DNA of 64,000 nucleotides, from positions 1-64,000 of the forward strand of contig JACRBH010000196.1 of NCBI GenBank assembly GCA_016234535.1, given 5' to 3'. A program made the translations under genes and the position numbers. Under the pieces are notes generated by a model that did no database searches, was not told where the DNA came from, and worked only from the letters and a program-made list of their open reading frames with translations. Positions 17,625-24,926 of this stretch are shown one piece after another. This DNA comes from Chloroflexota bacterium. GTDB taxonomy: Bacteria; Chloroflexota; Anaerolineae; Anaerolineales; Villigracilaceae. Every line of letters begins with the position of its first letter. Within the stretch, counting starts at the first letter, position 1.

Positions 17625-18112
17625 CACAAAAACAACCTGTCCCTGCATCCACACCACAAGAGACTACGCCCCGCGAAGATAATGCGTCAACACCGCGTAT
17701 TCGCTTCAGCCTGGCGATCACCATCCTGGGGCTATTAATCTTTGCAATCGGCGCCAAGCCAATTTGGTTTAATTTGGATCGCCGTCCCGTAGTGGGATTT
17801 GTGCAAATCTCGGTTTTTCTCGTGGGGCTCGCGATCATCTGTCTCGGTGGATATATCGGCCTGCTTACTTTATGGTGGGGCTATGAACGCACAATCAGGT
17901 CTGACATCGGCGCAAGATTAATCGGCACGGGATATGTCTTTGCCGTATTTGCAGGACTGGCCGACATTTTCGGCATGGGCACGCAGCCTTTTCCGCAAGT
18001 CCCATTTTTTGGACCGTGGCAAGCCTCAGGGGTATTGATCGGTCAGGGGATCATCGCGCTCGGATTCCTGCTCTTGATTCCATATCATCCACAAAAAACT
18101 TCGAGAAAATAA
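17621..18112 (+). CDS. Four-span membrane protein of unknown function
   Basis: A 163-residue protein. A polar 27-residue N-terminus is followed by hydrophobic segments at about 29-47, 60-84, 105-125 and 138-157. It starts within the dipeptidase stop codon (ATGA, 17621-17624), so it is translationally coupled to it. I recognise no family. Confidence 0.7.
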   Translation: MTQKQPVPASTPQETTPREDNASTPRIRFSLAITILGLLIFAIGAKPIWFNLDRRPVVGFVQISVFLVGLAIICLGGYIGLLTLWWGYERTIRSDIGARLIGTGYVFAVFAGLADIFGMGTQPFPQVPFFGPWQASGVLIGQGIIALGFLLLIPYHPQKTSRK

Positions 18113-18142
18113 AATTTTCAGCCTATAAGGAATTACAGCTTA

Positions 18143-18182
18143 GAATGAAAAAGAGTCTCCATAATGAGACTCTTTTTCATTC
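18143..18182. terminator. Bidirectional terminator
   Basis: GAATGAAAAAGAGTCTC and GAGACTCTTTTTCATTC flank a 6-base loop, with A and T runs inside the stem. It lies between the convergent membrane-protein and SBBP/SLH genes. Confidence 0.85.
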
Positions 18183-18199
18183 TATTATTTTTCGTTTTC

Positions 18200-20587
18200 T
18201 TAGGGCAGGTTGAATGTCTTCACAAGGAAGACTGCCATCTGCGCGCGAGTGACTGGATTATTGGGACAGTAAATGCCAGCTCCGCATCCGCTCGTGATTC
18301 CATCAGCAAATAAATGCTCAATATAGTTAGCGCCAAAAGAACCTATAGAAACGTCGGTAAAATTACCAGTTGCTGGTGGTGGTACAAATGTACTGCTATG
18401 CATGGCACGCACGAGGAAGATAGCAGCTTGGGCACGTGTAACTGTGGCGGCAGGACAATATTTGTCAATACCGCAACCATTGGTAATTCCGTCCCAATAT
18501 AACTGTTCGATATAATCCGCACCAAAGGAACCAACAGGAACATCTGTAAAAATACCAAATGCACTGGGCGGTATATACGCGACGCCATGCATTGCACGCA
18601 CTAAAAAGATTGCCAACTGCGCACGTGTGACTGGAGCATTAGGGCAATAATTCAACGGGCTTGTAGAACATCCACCAGTAATACCGGCATTATATAAGCG
18701 TTCAATAGAACCATTAGACCAATAGAATAATGGCACATCAGCAAAGGTGGCTATTTTGATAACGCTATAAATCTCGCCAGCATTAAAGCTAATTGCGAAT
18801 GGATTGAGGGTCGTATCCACAATATTGCCGTCAACCATAACATTCAAACGGATCGTACCATTGCCGCTGCCCGTGTTGGCTGTTACAGTGTAGGTCTTGC
18901 CTGAACCACTTACGCTCGTAACAGAAGCTCCGACGATGCCAGAACTTGTTGAAAGAGTGAAATCATCAAATGCAGGTCCTATCATATCCACACCAGTGAC
19001 AGGTTCAGAGAAAGTGACCGTGAAATCCACAGTCGAAGCAGATGTGGGGCTTGTGTTGGCCCGAATAAGGGATGAGACAGTGGGTGAAGAATCATTATAG
19101 TACTTGGAAACGAAAATATCTGAATACCCTGAGCTTGTCAGTTCTGAAATCCCTGGACTAGGATCAAAGTCAATAGTCTCCCAAAAGTCTCCTGTTGTAT
19201 AAACATTACCATTTGAGTCTTGGATTAATTTGTTAATGTTAAAAGGGAAGTTGCTTATTCCTCCTAGGCGATTCGCCCAGACAAAATTACCGCTACGGTC
19301 TAGCTTGGAAATAAAATTGTCGGTGTCTCCTTCACTGATCAAGTTGAATAGACCCGGACCAGGATCAAAGTCAGCAGTGCCCTGAAAGTAGCCAAATGTA
19401 AAAATGTCTTCACTTGGGTCAACGATGATGCCGTATCCTGAATCATATAAATCTCCACCCATGCTCTTTGCAAAGATGAAATTACCATTAGTATCAAACT
19501 TGGAAATGAAGATGTCAGATGGTCCCGCACTTGTCAATTCGGAAATGCCTAAGTCTGGATCAAAATCAACTGTGCCGCTAAAATATCCGGTCATATAAAT
19601 ATTACCGATTAAATCCACAGTGATCCGTCCTCCACTCCCGCTTGGAATCTTTGCCCAAACGAAGTTGCCGTTGAGGTCCAATTTGGAAACAAAGACTCCA
19701 TAATAGAAATCTCCTGGATCAGTCAGGTTGAATATTTCCGGGCCGGGATCAAAATCAGCGCCTTTTTGATAGAAACCAGTTGTATAAACGTTGCCGGTTG
19801 AGTCTAAGGCGATGTTATTTACCTCTTCATTGTATTGTCCACCTATCCTCTTCGCCCAGATGAAATCGCCATTGCGATCCAGTTTCGAGATAAATATATC
19901 GTATTGGTAATACCCCTCCGCTAATAAGTTGAATATGCCAACGCCAGGGTCAAAATCAAGGGGAACAATATCACCAAAGATACCAGTTGTATAAACGAAA
20001 CCGCTTGAGTCTATGGCAATGTCGCGAACATATGTAAAAGCGCTGGAACTGCCAATGCTCTTTGCCCAAATAAAATTGCCAGTGCTATCCAACTTGGAGA
20101 CAAAGATGAAATCACTTTTTCCAATACCAATCAAATTGAATACTTCCACGCCGGGGTCAAAATCAATGGTTCCATGAAAGGTCCCGGTCATATAAATATT
20201 ACCACTTGCATCGATTGCGATAGCAAGGCCAGTTCCCCAATTCTCGATTCCGTTCCCGCCCATACTCTTTACCCAGAGGAAGTTACCGTTACTATCTAGT
20301 TTGGAAATAAAGATGTCTTGCACACCAGTGCTCGTTAAGTTGGTTATACCCACGCCAGGGTCAAAGTCAGAAGTGCCCCGAAAGTTCCCCGTAGTATAAA
20401 CGTTGCCATTTGAGTCCACAGCTAGATCACTGGCTTGATCCCAGTCGGCCCCACCCATGCTCTTTGCCCAAAGGAAGTCACCTTCAGCATAGAGTGGATC
20501 AGCCTGAACTGGCTGTGCGCCTATTTGCAAAAACAATGCGATAAGTAAAATTGAGAATATTCTGGAAATTGATTTTCTTGTAACCAT
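18200..20587 (-). CDS. Secreted SBBP beta-propeller protein with three SLH domains
   Basis: A 795-residue protein exported by a clear signal peptide (MVTRKSISRIFSILLIALFLQ, cut after about residue 29). About nine SBBP-type repeats of 50-55 residues follow (GNVYTTGxFxGTxDFDPG...SKLDxNGNFxWAKxxGG), forming one or more beta-propellers. An Ig-like stretch lies at about 505-605. Three SLH repeats end the protein (FADVPLFYWSNGSIERLYNAG and two relatives). SLH domains attach proteins to the cell envelope. It is the last host gene before the prophage and ends at a shared terminator. Confidence 0.85.
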   Translation of the reverse strand: MVTRKSISRIFSILLIALFLQIGAQPVQADPLYAEGDFLWAKSMGGADWDQASDLAVDSNGNVYTTGNFRGTSDFDPGVGITNLTSTGVQDIFISKLDSNGNFLWVKSMGGNGIENWGTGLAIAIDASGNIYMTGTFHGTIDFDPGVEVFNLIGIGKSDFIFVSKLDSTGNFIWAKSIGSSSAFTYVRDIAIDSSGFVYTTGIFGDIVPLDFDPGVGIFNLLAEGYYQYDIFISKLDRNGDFIWAKRIGGQYNEEVNNIALDSTGNVYTTGFYQKGADFDPGPEIFNLTDPGDFYYGVFVSKLDLNGNFVWAKIPSGSGGRITVDLIGNIYMTGYFSGTVDFDPDLGISELTSAGPSDIFISKFDTNGNFIFAKSMGGDLYDSGYGIIVDPSEDIFTFGYFQGTADFDPGPGLFNLISEGDTDNFISKLDRSGNFVWANRLGGISNFPFNINKLIQDSNGNVYTTGDFWETIDFDPSPGISELTSSGYSDIFVSKYYNDSSPTVSSLIRANTSPTSASTVDFTVTFSEPVTGVDMIGPAFDDFTLSTSSGIVGASVTSVSGSGKTYTVTANTGSGNGTIRLNVMVDGNIVDTTLNPFAISFNAGEIYSVIKIATFADVPLFYWSNGSIERLYNAGITGGCSTSPLNYCPNAPVTRAQLAIFLVRAMHGVAYIPPSAFGIFTDVPVGSFGADYIEQLYWDGITNGCGIDKYCPAATVTRAQAAIFLVRAMHSSTFVPPPATGNFTDVSIGSFGANYIEHLFADGITSGCGAGIYCPNNPVTRAQMAVFLVKTFNLP

Positions 20588-20710
20588 AACCTCTCCTTTT
20601 TTTGGTTAGATTGATTTGATCGAAGTTTTTATCATATTGCCAACTTGAGTTCATTATATGTCTTCACAAACCCTGAGTGCAAGAGGATAAATGTCACTTA
20701 CATTTTCAAC

Positions 20711-20741
20711 AAAAAAGCCACGCTTATAGCGTGGCTTTTTT
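20711..20741. terminator. Terminator, probably the original tRNA-Glu terminator
   Basis: AAAAAAGCCACGC (20711-20723) and GCGTGGCTTTTTT (20729-20741). It is bidirectional. In a chromosome without the prophage it would lie about 43 bp beyond the 3' end of the tRNA-Glu gene on the minus strand, the right place to end that transcript. It now follows the integrase gene. Confidence 0.75.
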
Positions 20742-20775
20742 GTATTGATGATGAACTCAAAAGGGTGCTGTGCCT

Positions 20776-22476
20776 TTAGAAAAGTGCCCCCACGGGTGTA
20801 GGGGATATTGACGCAGTAATTATACCCCCTCCGCCCGCTTCGCGGGCACCTCCCCCAAATATCCCTTCGGGAGTATTTGGGGGAGGAAGTGATTCGTGGG
20901 GGCTGTGGATTTGGATGATTCCAATTATGTTGTTAGGTGTGCGATCTACGATGACCTGGTGTATTGTGCCGAGGAGGACGTTTCGGACGATGGCTGGGTC
21001 TTTGCTTTGGAGGCGGGAGACCAGGCGTTTTGAGAAGAATATGATTTCTTCTTCAGTGAACGGTGGATCTGAGGTGGGAATGTTGGTCTTGGCCGAATTT
21101 AGCTGGGATTGGAGTGTGACTTCCTGCGTTTCGAGATCTGAGAGTTTGGCAAGCATGGCTTTGCTATGGCCACGCTGGGCGATGGCTTCGGTGATGTTGG
21201 CTATTGAACGGCGGAGGGCTGTGATTTGCTTTTGTATGTCTTTGGCGAGAGCTTTGCTTTTGGAGGCAGAGTCTTCGATGTATTTACGATCTTCTTCGAG
21301 GAGGGATTGCAGGTTATAGGGGTCTTCAAAAAATGCGGTGAGTTTTTCGATGACGTTTTTTTCGAGGGCTTCAGCAGGGATGGGTTGAAGGTCACAATTG
21401 CGGTTACGTTTGGCTCTGGTGCAGGCATAGCGGCGATAGTAGGAGCCGTCACGCTGGCCTGAGGACATGCCCCAGAGTGGCGACTTGCACTTGGCGCAGT
21501 AAGAGATGCCTGAGAGGAGATAAGTGGCAGAGTTTTTCCTGCGGGGGTGAATGCTGGTTGGGGAGGAAACATGCTGACGCGCGGCATGAAGCGCTAATAT
21601 CTTTTGGACGTTTATCCACGTTTCAGGGTCAATGATGGGGGGGCAATAGCCATCAATTGTATGTTTCCCAAAATGCAAAATGCCTATATAGAGTTCGTTT
21701 TGAAAAAAGGTGCGATAGGAATTGATGGCGGTGTAGATATGAGTCTGATTGTGGATCTGGATGAGGCTTGCGCCTGCGGCTTTCATGGCGAAGGCTTGTT
21801 TAATGCGGGGAATCCAATCAGGGTCTGGGACCCAGCGATGGTTGGTGCGTTTTTCGCCTGTGCGGTAATTGGTGGTGAGGATGGGTTCGCGTTTGAAGCC
21901 CGCGGGCGGCGTGCCTGGCATGGCTCCCTGTTGAACGATGGATCGCAATCCGTCTGACGCATCGATGGCGGTTTGTTTGGCTTTGTCTTCGTTGGATATT
22001 TCGATGAGCATTTCGATGAGGCGGCCAAAGCGACCTTCGGGGACATCGTCGGTGAGGGAGTGGATGACCACACCCCACTTGCGAATGATAGCTTTGTAGA
22101 GCTGCGAGTCATCCACGTCGCGGGCGAAGCGGGCGTAGTTCCAGATGAGGAGAGCTTTGGGACGATTGGCGGGAATCTCGTAATCGGCGACCATGCGCAG
22201 GAAGTTGTCTCTGCCTGCGGTGGTTGTGCCTGATTTGGCGGCGTCTTGATATGGGGTGCGAAGGATGAAGTTGTGTTGTTTGCAGTATTCGGTGAGGGCT
22301 TCGAGCTGACGCGTGATGGAGCGATCTTGTTTGAGGCCGCCACTGTCACGCAGGTAGGCGTCTACGATGGAGCCTGGGGGGATGGTGGTGGGGGGAATGA
22401 CGTGGGTGGTCAACGGATTGCTTCGCGGAGGTTTATTTTTCGCAACCGTAACCATCGCCGTCACCATCGTAGCCAA
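20776..22476 (-). CDS. int: Large serine recombinase (phage integrase)
   Basis: Up to 566 residues. The resolvase domain (about 36-180) has catalytic Ser45 in YLRDSGG, the RSITRQLEAL helix and the arginines of YARFARD. The recombinase domain spans about 190-300. A zinc ribbon follows (CAKCKSPLW ... YACTRAKRNRNC), then a coiled coil (about 395-470), the layout of phage integrases. The last 45 residues are unusual. A palindromic phage repeat (20824-20888) encodes the Gly/Pro-rich SLPPPNTPEGIFGGG part, and the attL core encodes PVGA before the stop. The N-terminal start is uncertain; candidates at 22476 and 22455 overlap the preceding gene. Confidence 0.88.
   Translation of the reverse strand: MATMVTAMVTVAKNKPPRSNPLTTHVIPPTTIPPGSIVDAYLRDSGGLKQDRSITRQLEALTEYCKQHNFILRTPYQDAAKSGTTTAGRDNFLRMVADYEIPANRPKALLIWNYARFARDVDDSQLYKAIIRKWGVVIHSLTDDVPEGRFGRLIEMLIEISNEDKAKQTAIDASDGLRSIVQQGAMPGTPPAGFKREPILTTNYRTGEKRTNHRWVPDPDWIPRIKQAFAMKAAGASLIQIHNQTHIYTAINSYRTFFQNELYIGILHFGKHTIDGYCPPIIDPETWINVQKILALHAARQHVSSPTSIHPRRKNSATYLLSGISYCAKCKSPLWGMSSGQRDGSYYRRYACTRAKRNRNCDLQPIPAEALEKNVIEKLTAFFEDPYNLQSLLEEDRKYIEDSASKSKALAKDIQKQITALRRSIANITEAIAQRGHSKAMLAKLSDLETQEVTLQSQLNSAKTNIPTSDPPFTEEEIIFFSKRLVSRLQSKDPAIVRNVLLGTIHQVIVDRTPNNIIGIIQIHSPHESLPPPNTPEGIFGGGAREAGGGGIITASISPTPVGALF
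20784..20796. other. attL core
   Basis: GTGCCCCCACGGG matches the 3' acceptor end of the tRNA-Glu gene at 62780-62792. It lies inside the last codons of the serine recombinase gene (minus strand ...CCC GTG GGG GCA C). Confidence 0.8.
20824..20888. repeat. Phage palindromic repeat copy 1 (inside integrase 3' end)
   Basis: The left arm CTCCCCCAAATA pairs with TATTTGGGGGAG and the loop is CCCTTCGGG-like. A small inner hairpin GCCCGCTTCGCGGGC precedes it. Unlike most copies, it lies in a coding sequence and lengthens the integrase. Confidence 0.75.
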
Positions 22477-23128
22477 GGGGATCGGGCGGAAGAACTACAA
22501 AGTTGCTTGGGAGTTGATCACATGCAATGCGCTGCCCTGGGAGAATGCAAAAGGATGGATAGGATGCGAGACAATTTGCAGGAAGTGTCTCTGTAATAAA
22601 TGGTGTGTTTGTTGGAAAGAGTGTTGATGTTTCAGATGGCAGGGGTGTATCAGTTGGGAGTGAGGTTTGCGTGGGAAGTGATGTTGAAGTAGGCAGTTGA
22701 GTAAATGTGGGTGATGGCGCAGGCGTTGATGTGGGCGATGGGTTTATGATTTCACTGACGAGAGCAGAACAAAAAACGATTTGCCAGCACATTGCAATGA
22801 GGGCGACAGGAATGACGCAGCCGAAAGGAATTTTTATTTTCGGCTTTCTAATAGCTTTTGAAATTGGAGAGGAAGTAACAGGTTGATAGTCTGAAGGGGC
22901 ATCTGGCTGATCAATAACTTTAGCGGCTGGCAGTCTGCTTGTTTTTGTAGATAATAATTTTGAGAAGGAAAGACCTGTGCCAGGAATTCCAACTGTTGAA
23001 CGGACGCCACGTTTGCCAAGATTGAGAGAAAGGCCTTTGCCTCCGATTGATGTTGATAGACCTGACTTGCTCAAATTGATCTTGAAGCCCTTGCCTAGCT
23101 TGAGAGATTTTCGGAAACGGAATGGCAT
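22433..23128 (-). CDS. DUF4236 - membrane span - excalibur domain protein
   Basis: A 231-residue protein. The N-terminal DUF4236 domain (RFRKSLKLGKGFKINLSKSG, about 1-55) is followed by a linker and one membrane span (about 100-122). A Ser/Thr/Pro-rich stalk follows, and the C-terminal excalibur calcium-binding motif contains the DGDGDGYGCE loop. The layout predicts a cytoplasmic head and a surface-exposed Ca-binding tip. It is not needed for phage growth as far as the family is known, and its place beside the repressor suggests expression in the lysogen. Its 3' end overlaps the integrase frame by 44 bp. Confidence 0.8.
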   Translation of the reverse strand: MPFRFRKSLKLGKGFKINLSKSGLSTSIGGKGLSLNLGKRGVRSTVGIPGTGLSFSKLLSTKTSRLPAAKVIDQPDAPSDYQPVTSSPISKAIRKPKIKIPFGCVIPVALIAMCWQIVFCSALVSEIINPSPTSTPAPSPTFTQLPTSTSLPTQTSLPTDTPLPSETSTLFPTNTPFITETLPANCLASYPSFCILPGQRIACDQLPSNFVVLPPDPLGYDGDGDGYGCEK

Positions 23129-23130
23129 GA

Positions 23131-23241
23131 CTATTTTCCCTTTTTATTTTTGCGTTCGTCAAGTTCTACAAAGAATGCCAGGACGAACAATGCTATGAGC
23201 ATGATGATTGCTCCGCCTGGGTCAGCTGATGGGTAGGGCAT
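23131..23241 (-). CDS. Small single-span membrane protein (36 residues)
   Basis: ATG at 23241 overlaps the preceding gene's stop in TAATG, and its own stop lies 2 bp before the DUF4236 start. It has a hydrophobic core (about 11-26, AIIMLIALFVLAFFVE) and a basic tail (KNKKGK). The tight packing on both sides argues that it is translated. No homologue can be named. Confidence 0.6.
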   Translation of the reverse strand: MPYPSADPGGAIIMLIALFVLAFFVELDERKNKKGK

Positions 23242-23561
23242 TATGCTTTTATCCAATGGGCTGTTCTTTTCCATTTACGGGGGCGGATGAGGAAAAGCGT
23301 GAGCGTTGAAAACATAAAAGCGGTGGAGAAAACCGCATATATTTTTATTGGATGAGATGGAAAATATTTTGAGGTTACGAGGTAGGCTGAAATAAAGGCA
23401 AGTGGGGGAAAGAGCCAGAAATCCAGACGATAAAGGAATTTCATTAATCTGGCAGCCACATATATTACTTCGCCTTGAATGCGGAGCCATTTACGTTGCC
23501 ATGGAGTTAAATGAGGCCATAGATCAGATATTGTTTTTAACTGGTTTTGTTGCTTCGTCAT
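23241..23561 (-). CDS. Two-span membrane protein next to the repressor
   Basis: A 106-residue protein. A polar N-terminus with several tryptophans is followed by hydrophobic segments at about 48-66 and 73-92 and a basic end. It overlaps the repressor gene by 38 bp and the next small gene by one base. These genes therefore form one lysogenic operon with the repressor. Its function is unknown; exclusion of other phages would be one guess. Confidence 0.65.
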   Translation of the reverse strand: MTKQQNQLKTISDLWPHLTPWQRKWLRIQGEVIYVAARLMKFLYRLDFWLFPPLAFISAYLVTSKYFPSHPIKIYAVFSTAFMFSTLTLFLIRPRKWKRTAHWIKA

Positions 23562-23892
23562 AATTTTCTTCTGCTACAAATTTCTCCCCTTGTTTCAGTA
23601 TAGCTTGTCGCATTTTATCTGGGAGATGTTGCCATATTTTATTAAGACGTTCCAGGTCTGGATCAGGGCGTGGCATTCCTAACATATCGTAAATCTCTGG
23701 ACCTAAATAAGCCGCCAATTTTCCAGCATTTTCTCTATCGGGTAAATGGTCTCCATTTAACCACATAGTAATTGCTGCACGACTAACGCCAATTAGTTTT
23801 GCAAATTCCGCCTGAGATTTTCTATGGCCGATTTCGATTTGCCATTCCAGAAATTTTCTTTCCAGAAATATGCTGAATTGATGACGAGACAT
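23524..23892 (-). CDS. XRE-family phage repressor (CI-like)
   Basis: A 122-residue protein. The N-terminal helix-turn-helix is readable as KSQAEFAKLIGVSRAAITMWLNGDHLPD (about 24-51). There is no LexA-type peptidase domain, so induction cannot work by RecA-stimulated self-cleavage of this protein. It is transcribed away from the Cro-like gene, with the operator pair in between. ATG 23892 is preferred to the frame start 15 bp upstream. Confidence 0.85.
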   Translation of the reverse strand: MSRHQFSIFLERKFLEWQIEIGHRKSQAEFAKLIGVSRAAITMWLNGDHLPDRENAGKLAAYLGPEIYDMLGMPRPDPDLERLNKIWQHLPDKMRQAILKQGEKFVAEENYDEATKPVKNNI

Positions 23893-23921
23893 AACTGATA
23901 TTAGCATGTCGGTTTATTTTG

Positions 23922-23935
23922 GTCAACCACTTGAC
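23922..23935. promoter_or_regulatory. Operator OL: GTCAACCACTTGAC
   Basis: A perfect 5-bp inverted repeat (GTCAA/TTGAC) with a 4-bp centre. It overlaps the -35 TTGACA of the rightward promoter and the leftward promoter on the other strand. Confidence 0.7.
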
Positions 23936-23960
23936 AAATTATGGTTAATAGGTGTAAACT
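23931..23960 (+). promoter_or_regulatory. Rightward early promoter
   Basis: TTGACA (23931-23936), an 18-bp spacer and TAAACT (23955-23960) drive the Cro-like gene. On the minus strand, TTGACC with a 17-bp spacer to CATAAT or TAATAT offers promoters for the repressor. Confidence 0.65.
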
Positions 23961-23961
23961 G

Positions 23962-23975
23962 GTCAAGTAGTTGAC
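23962..23975. promoter_or_regulatory. Operator OR: GTCAAGTAGTTGAC
   Basis: The same GTCAA-N4-TTGAC palindrome as at 23922, exactly 40 bp (about four helical turns) away, just past the -10 box. The spacing would place two repressor dimers on the same DNA face. Confidence 0.7.
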
Positions 23976-24003
23976 TGAAATTCACCTAGTAACGGAGTGC
24001 GAG

Positions 24004-24321
24004 ATGAGCAAGGAAATAAAAGAGCTTGTAGAACAGGAATTTGAAGTGCAGGGTAACCCCAGTTTGCGAAAGTTCGCTGATTGGATGATGGAGAAAATGT
24101 CCAAGGAAGGGGAAACATTGAGCCATGCTTCAGTGATCAATTGGTTGGATGGCAAGCCTCCGAAGACAGAATTTTTGGAAGATATGCTGGCGGTGTATCC
24201 CACCAGCGATCGGCGCTTTATTTTGGCTTTGCGATTGCTGGCAGTTAAGAGCCCGCATGTGTGGGGATTCAACGACGGTATTGTTTGGAAATTGCACGAG
24301 AGTTTGCAGAAATCAAAATAA
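24004..24321 (+). CDS. Cro-like DNA-binding protein
   Basis: A 105-residue protein, the first rightward gene. The stretch from NPSLRKFADWMMEKM to SVINWLDGKPPKTEFLEDML (about 18-65) reads as a divergent XRE helix-turn-helix. Its place opposite the repressor, under an operator-controlled promoter, suggests a Cro role. ATG 24004 has GGAG upstream; the longer frame from 23971 would start inside the operator. Confidence 0.65.
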   Translation: MSKEIKELVEQEFEVQGNPSLRKFADWMMEKMSKEGETLSHASVINWLDGKPPKTEFLEDMLAVYPTSDRRFILALRLLAVKSPHVWGFNDGIVWKLHESLQKSK

Positions 24322-24326
24322 GGATC

Positions 24327-24386
24327 GAGCGCACAGGGACGGTCTGTGCGCTCGGAAGACGGACGGCTTTCGCGGGCCGTTTTTCT
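24327..24386 (+). terminator. Two hairpins after the Cro-like gene
   Basis: GAGCGCACAG/CTGTGCGCTC (24327-24353) is followed by ACGGC...GCCGT with TTTTT (about 24363-24386). The second looks like a rho-independent terminator, a possible target for antitermination of the early operon. Confidence 0.55.
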
Positions 24387-24427
24387 ATCTGTGAGTGTAG
24401 CACTGGTTATTTAGTTTGAGGGATTAT

Positions 24428-24473
24428 TCCCCCCCCATCGGCCTATCGGCCACTTCCCCCAAGTGGGGGAAGA
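24428..24473. repeat. Phage palindromic repeat copy 2
   Basis: CTTCCCCCAAGTGGGGGAAG, with an inner hairpin ATCGGCCTATCGGC before it. It has the shortest loop of the family. It lies between the Cro-like gene terminator and the Shine-Dalgarno of the next gene. Confidence 0.65.
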
Positions 24474-24503
24474 AGAACCAAGAATGAAATAAAGGAGATA
24501 ACT

Positions 24504-24926
24504 ATGACTGGTCATTTTGGAAATCGTTGTAATTGCTATAACGGACACAATTCGAATTCAGGTCGTTGTCATGGCGACATTGAACACAATCACGCTTATT
24601 GCGCTGACTGTGTCCATGAGTGCGGGAAGATCGATCTTCAAGCGCCCAATTATGTTTTGTCAATTTTGAAAAGCACGTTTGATGGAACGACGGCGGAAGT
24701 GATCGCCATCTATTACTTCGAGACGGGATACCACACAACAGATTTTGGCCGCCAGACGCGAGAGTGGGTGGAAGAGCAGAATAAAGCCATGGGAATTGAT
24801 CCTGCAACTTGCGCGGCATATTCATTATGCTCGATGTTCGACACATGGAGCAACTATGAAGGCATGGTGAAATCCCTGCAGGCTGCGCTTCATCAGAAGG
24901 TGGAGAGCAATGTGTCCACAAATTGA
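24504..24926 (+). CDS. Cys/His-rich phage protein of unknown function
   Basis: A 140-residue protein. The first 40 residues contain six cysteines and five histidines in pairs (CNC, RCHG, HNH, CADC, HEC), suggesting one or two metal sites. The remainder is an ordinary helical domain (SILKSTFDGTTAEVIAIYYFE). AAAGGAG lies 7 bp before ATG 24504. I do not recognise the family. Confidence 0.6.
   Translation: MTGHFGNRCNCYNGHNSNSGRCHGDIEHNHAYCADCVHECGKIDLQAPNYVLSILKSTFDGTTAEVIAIYYFETGYHTTDFGRQTREWVEEQNKAMGIDPATCAAYSLCSMFDTWSNYEGMVKSLQAALHQKVESNVSTN

Noticed and set aside
21201-22349. Long antisense and alternate frames over the serine recombinase (for example 21201-21587 and 21783-22349)
   Set aside because: They are low-complexity shadows of the recombinase frame, without ribosome-binding sites or recognisable domains.
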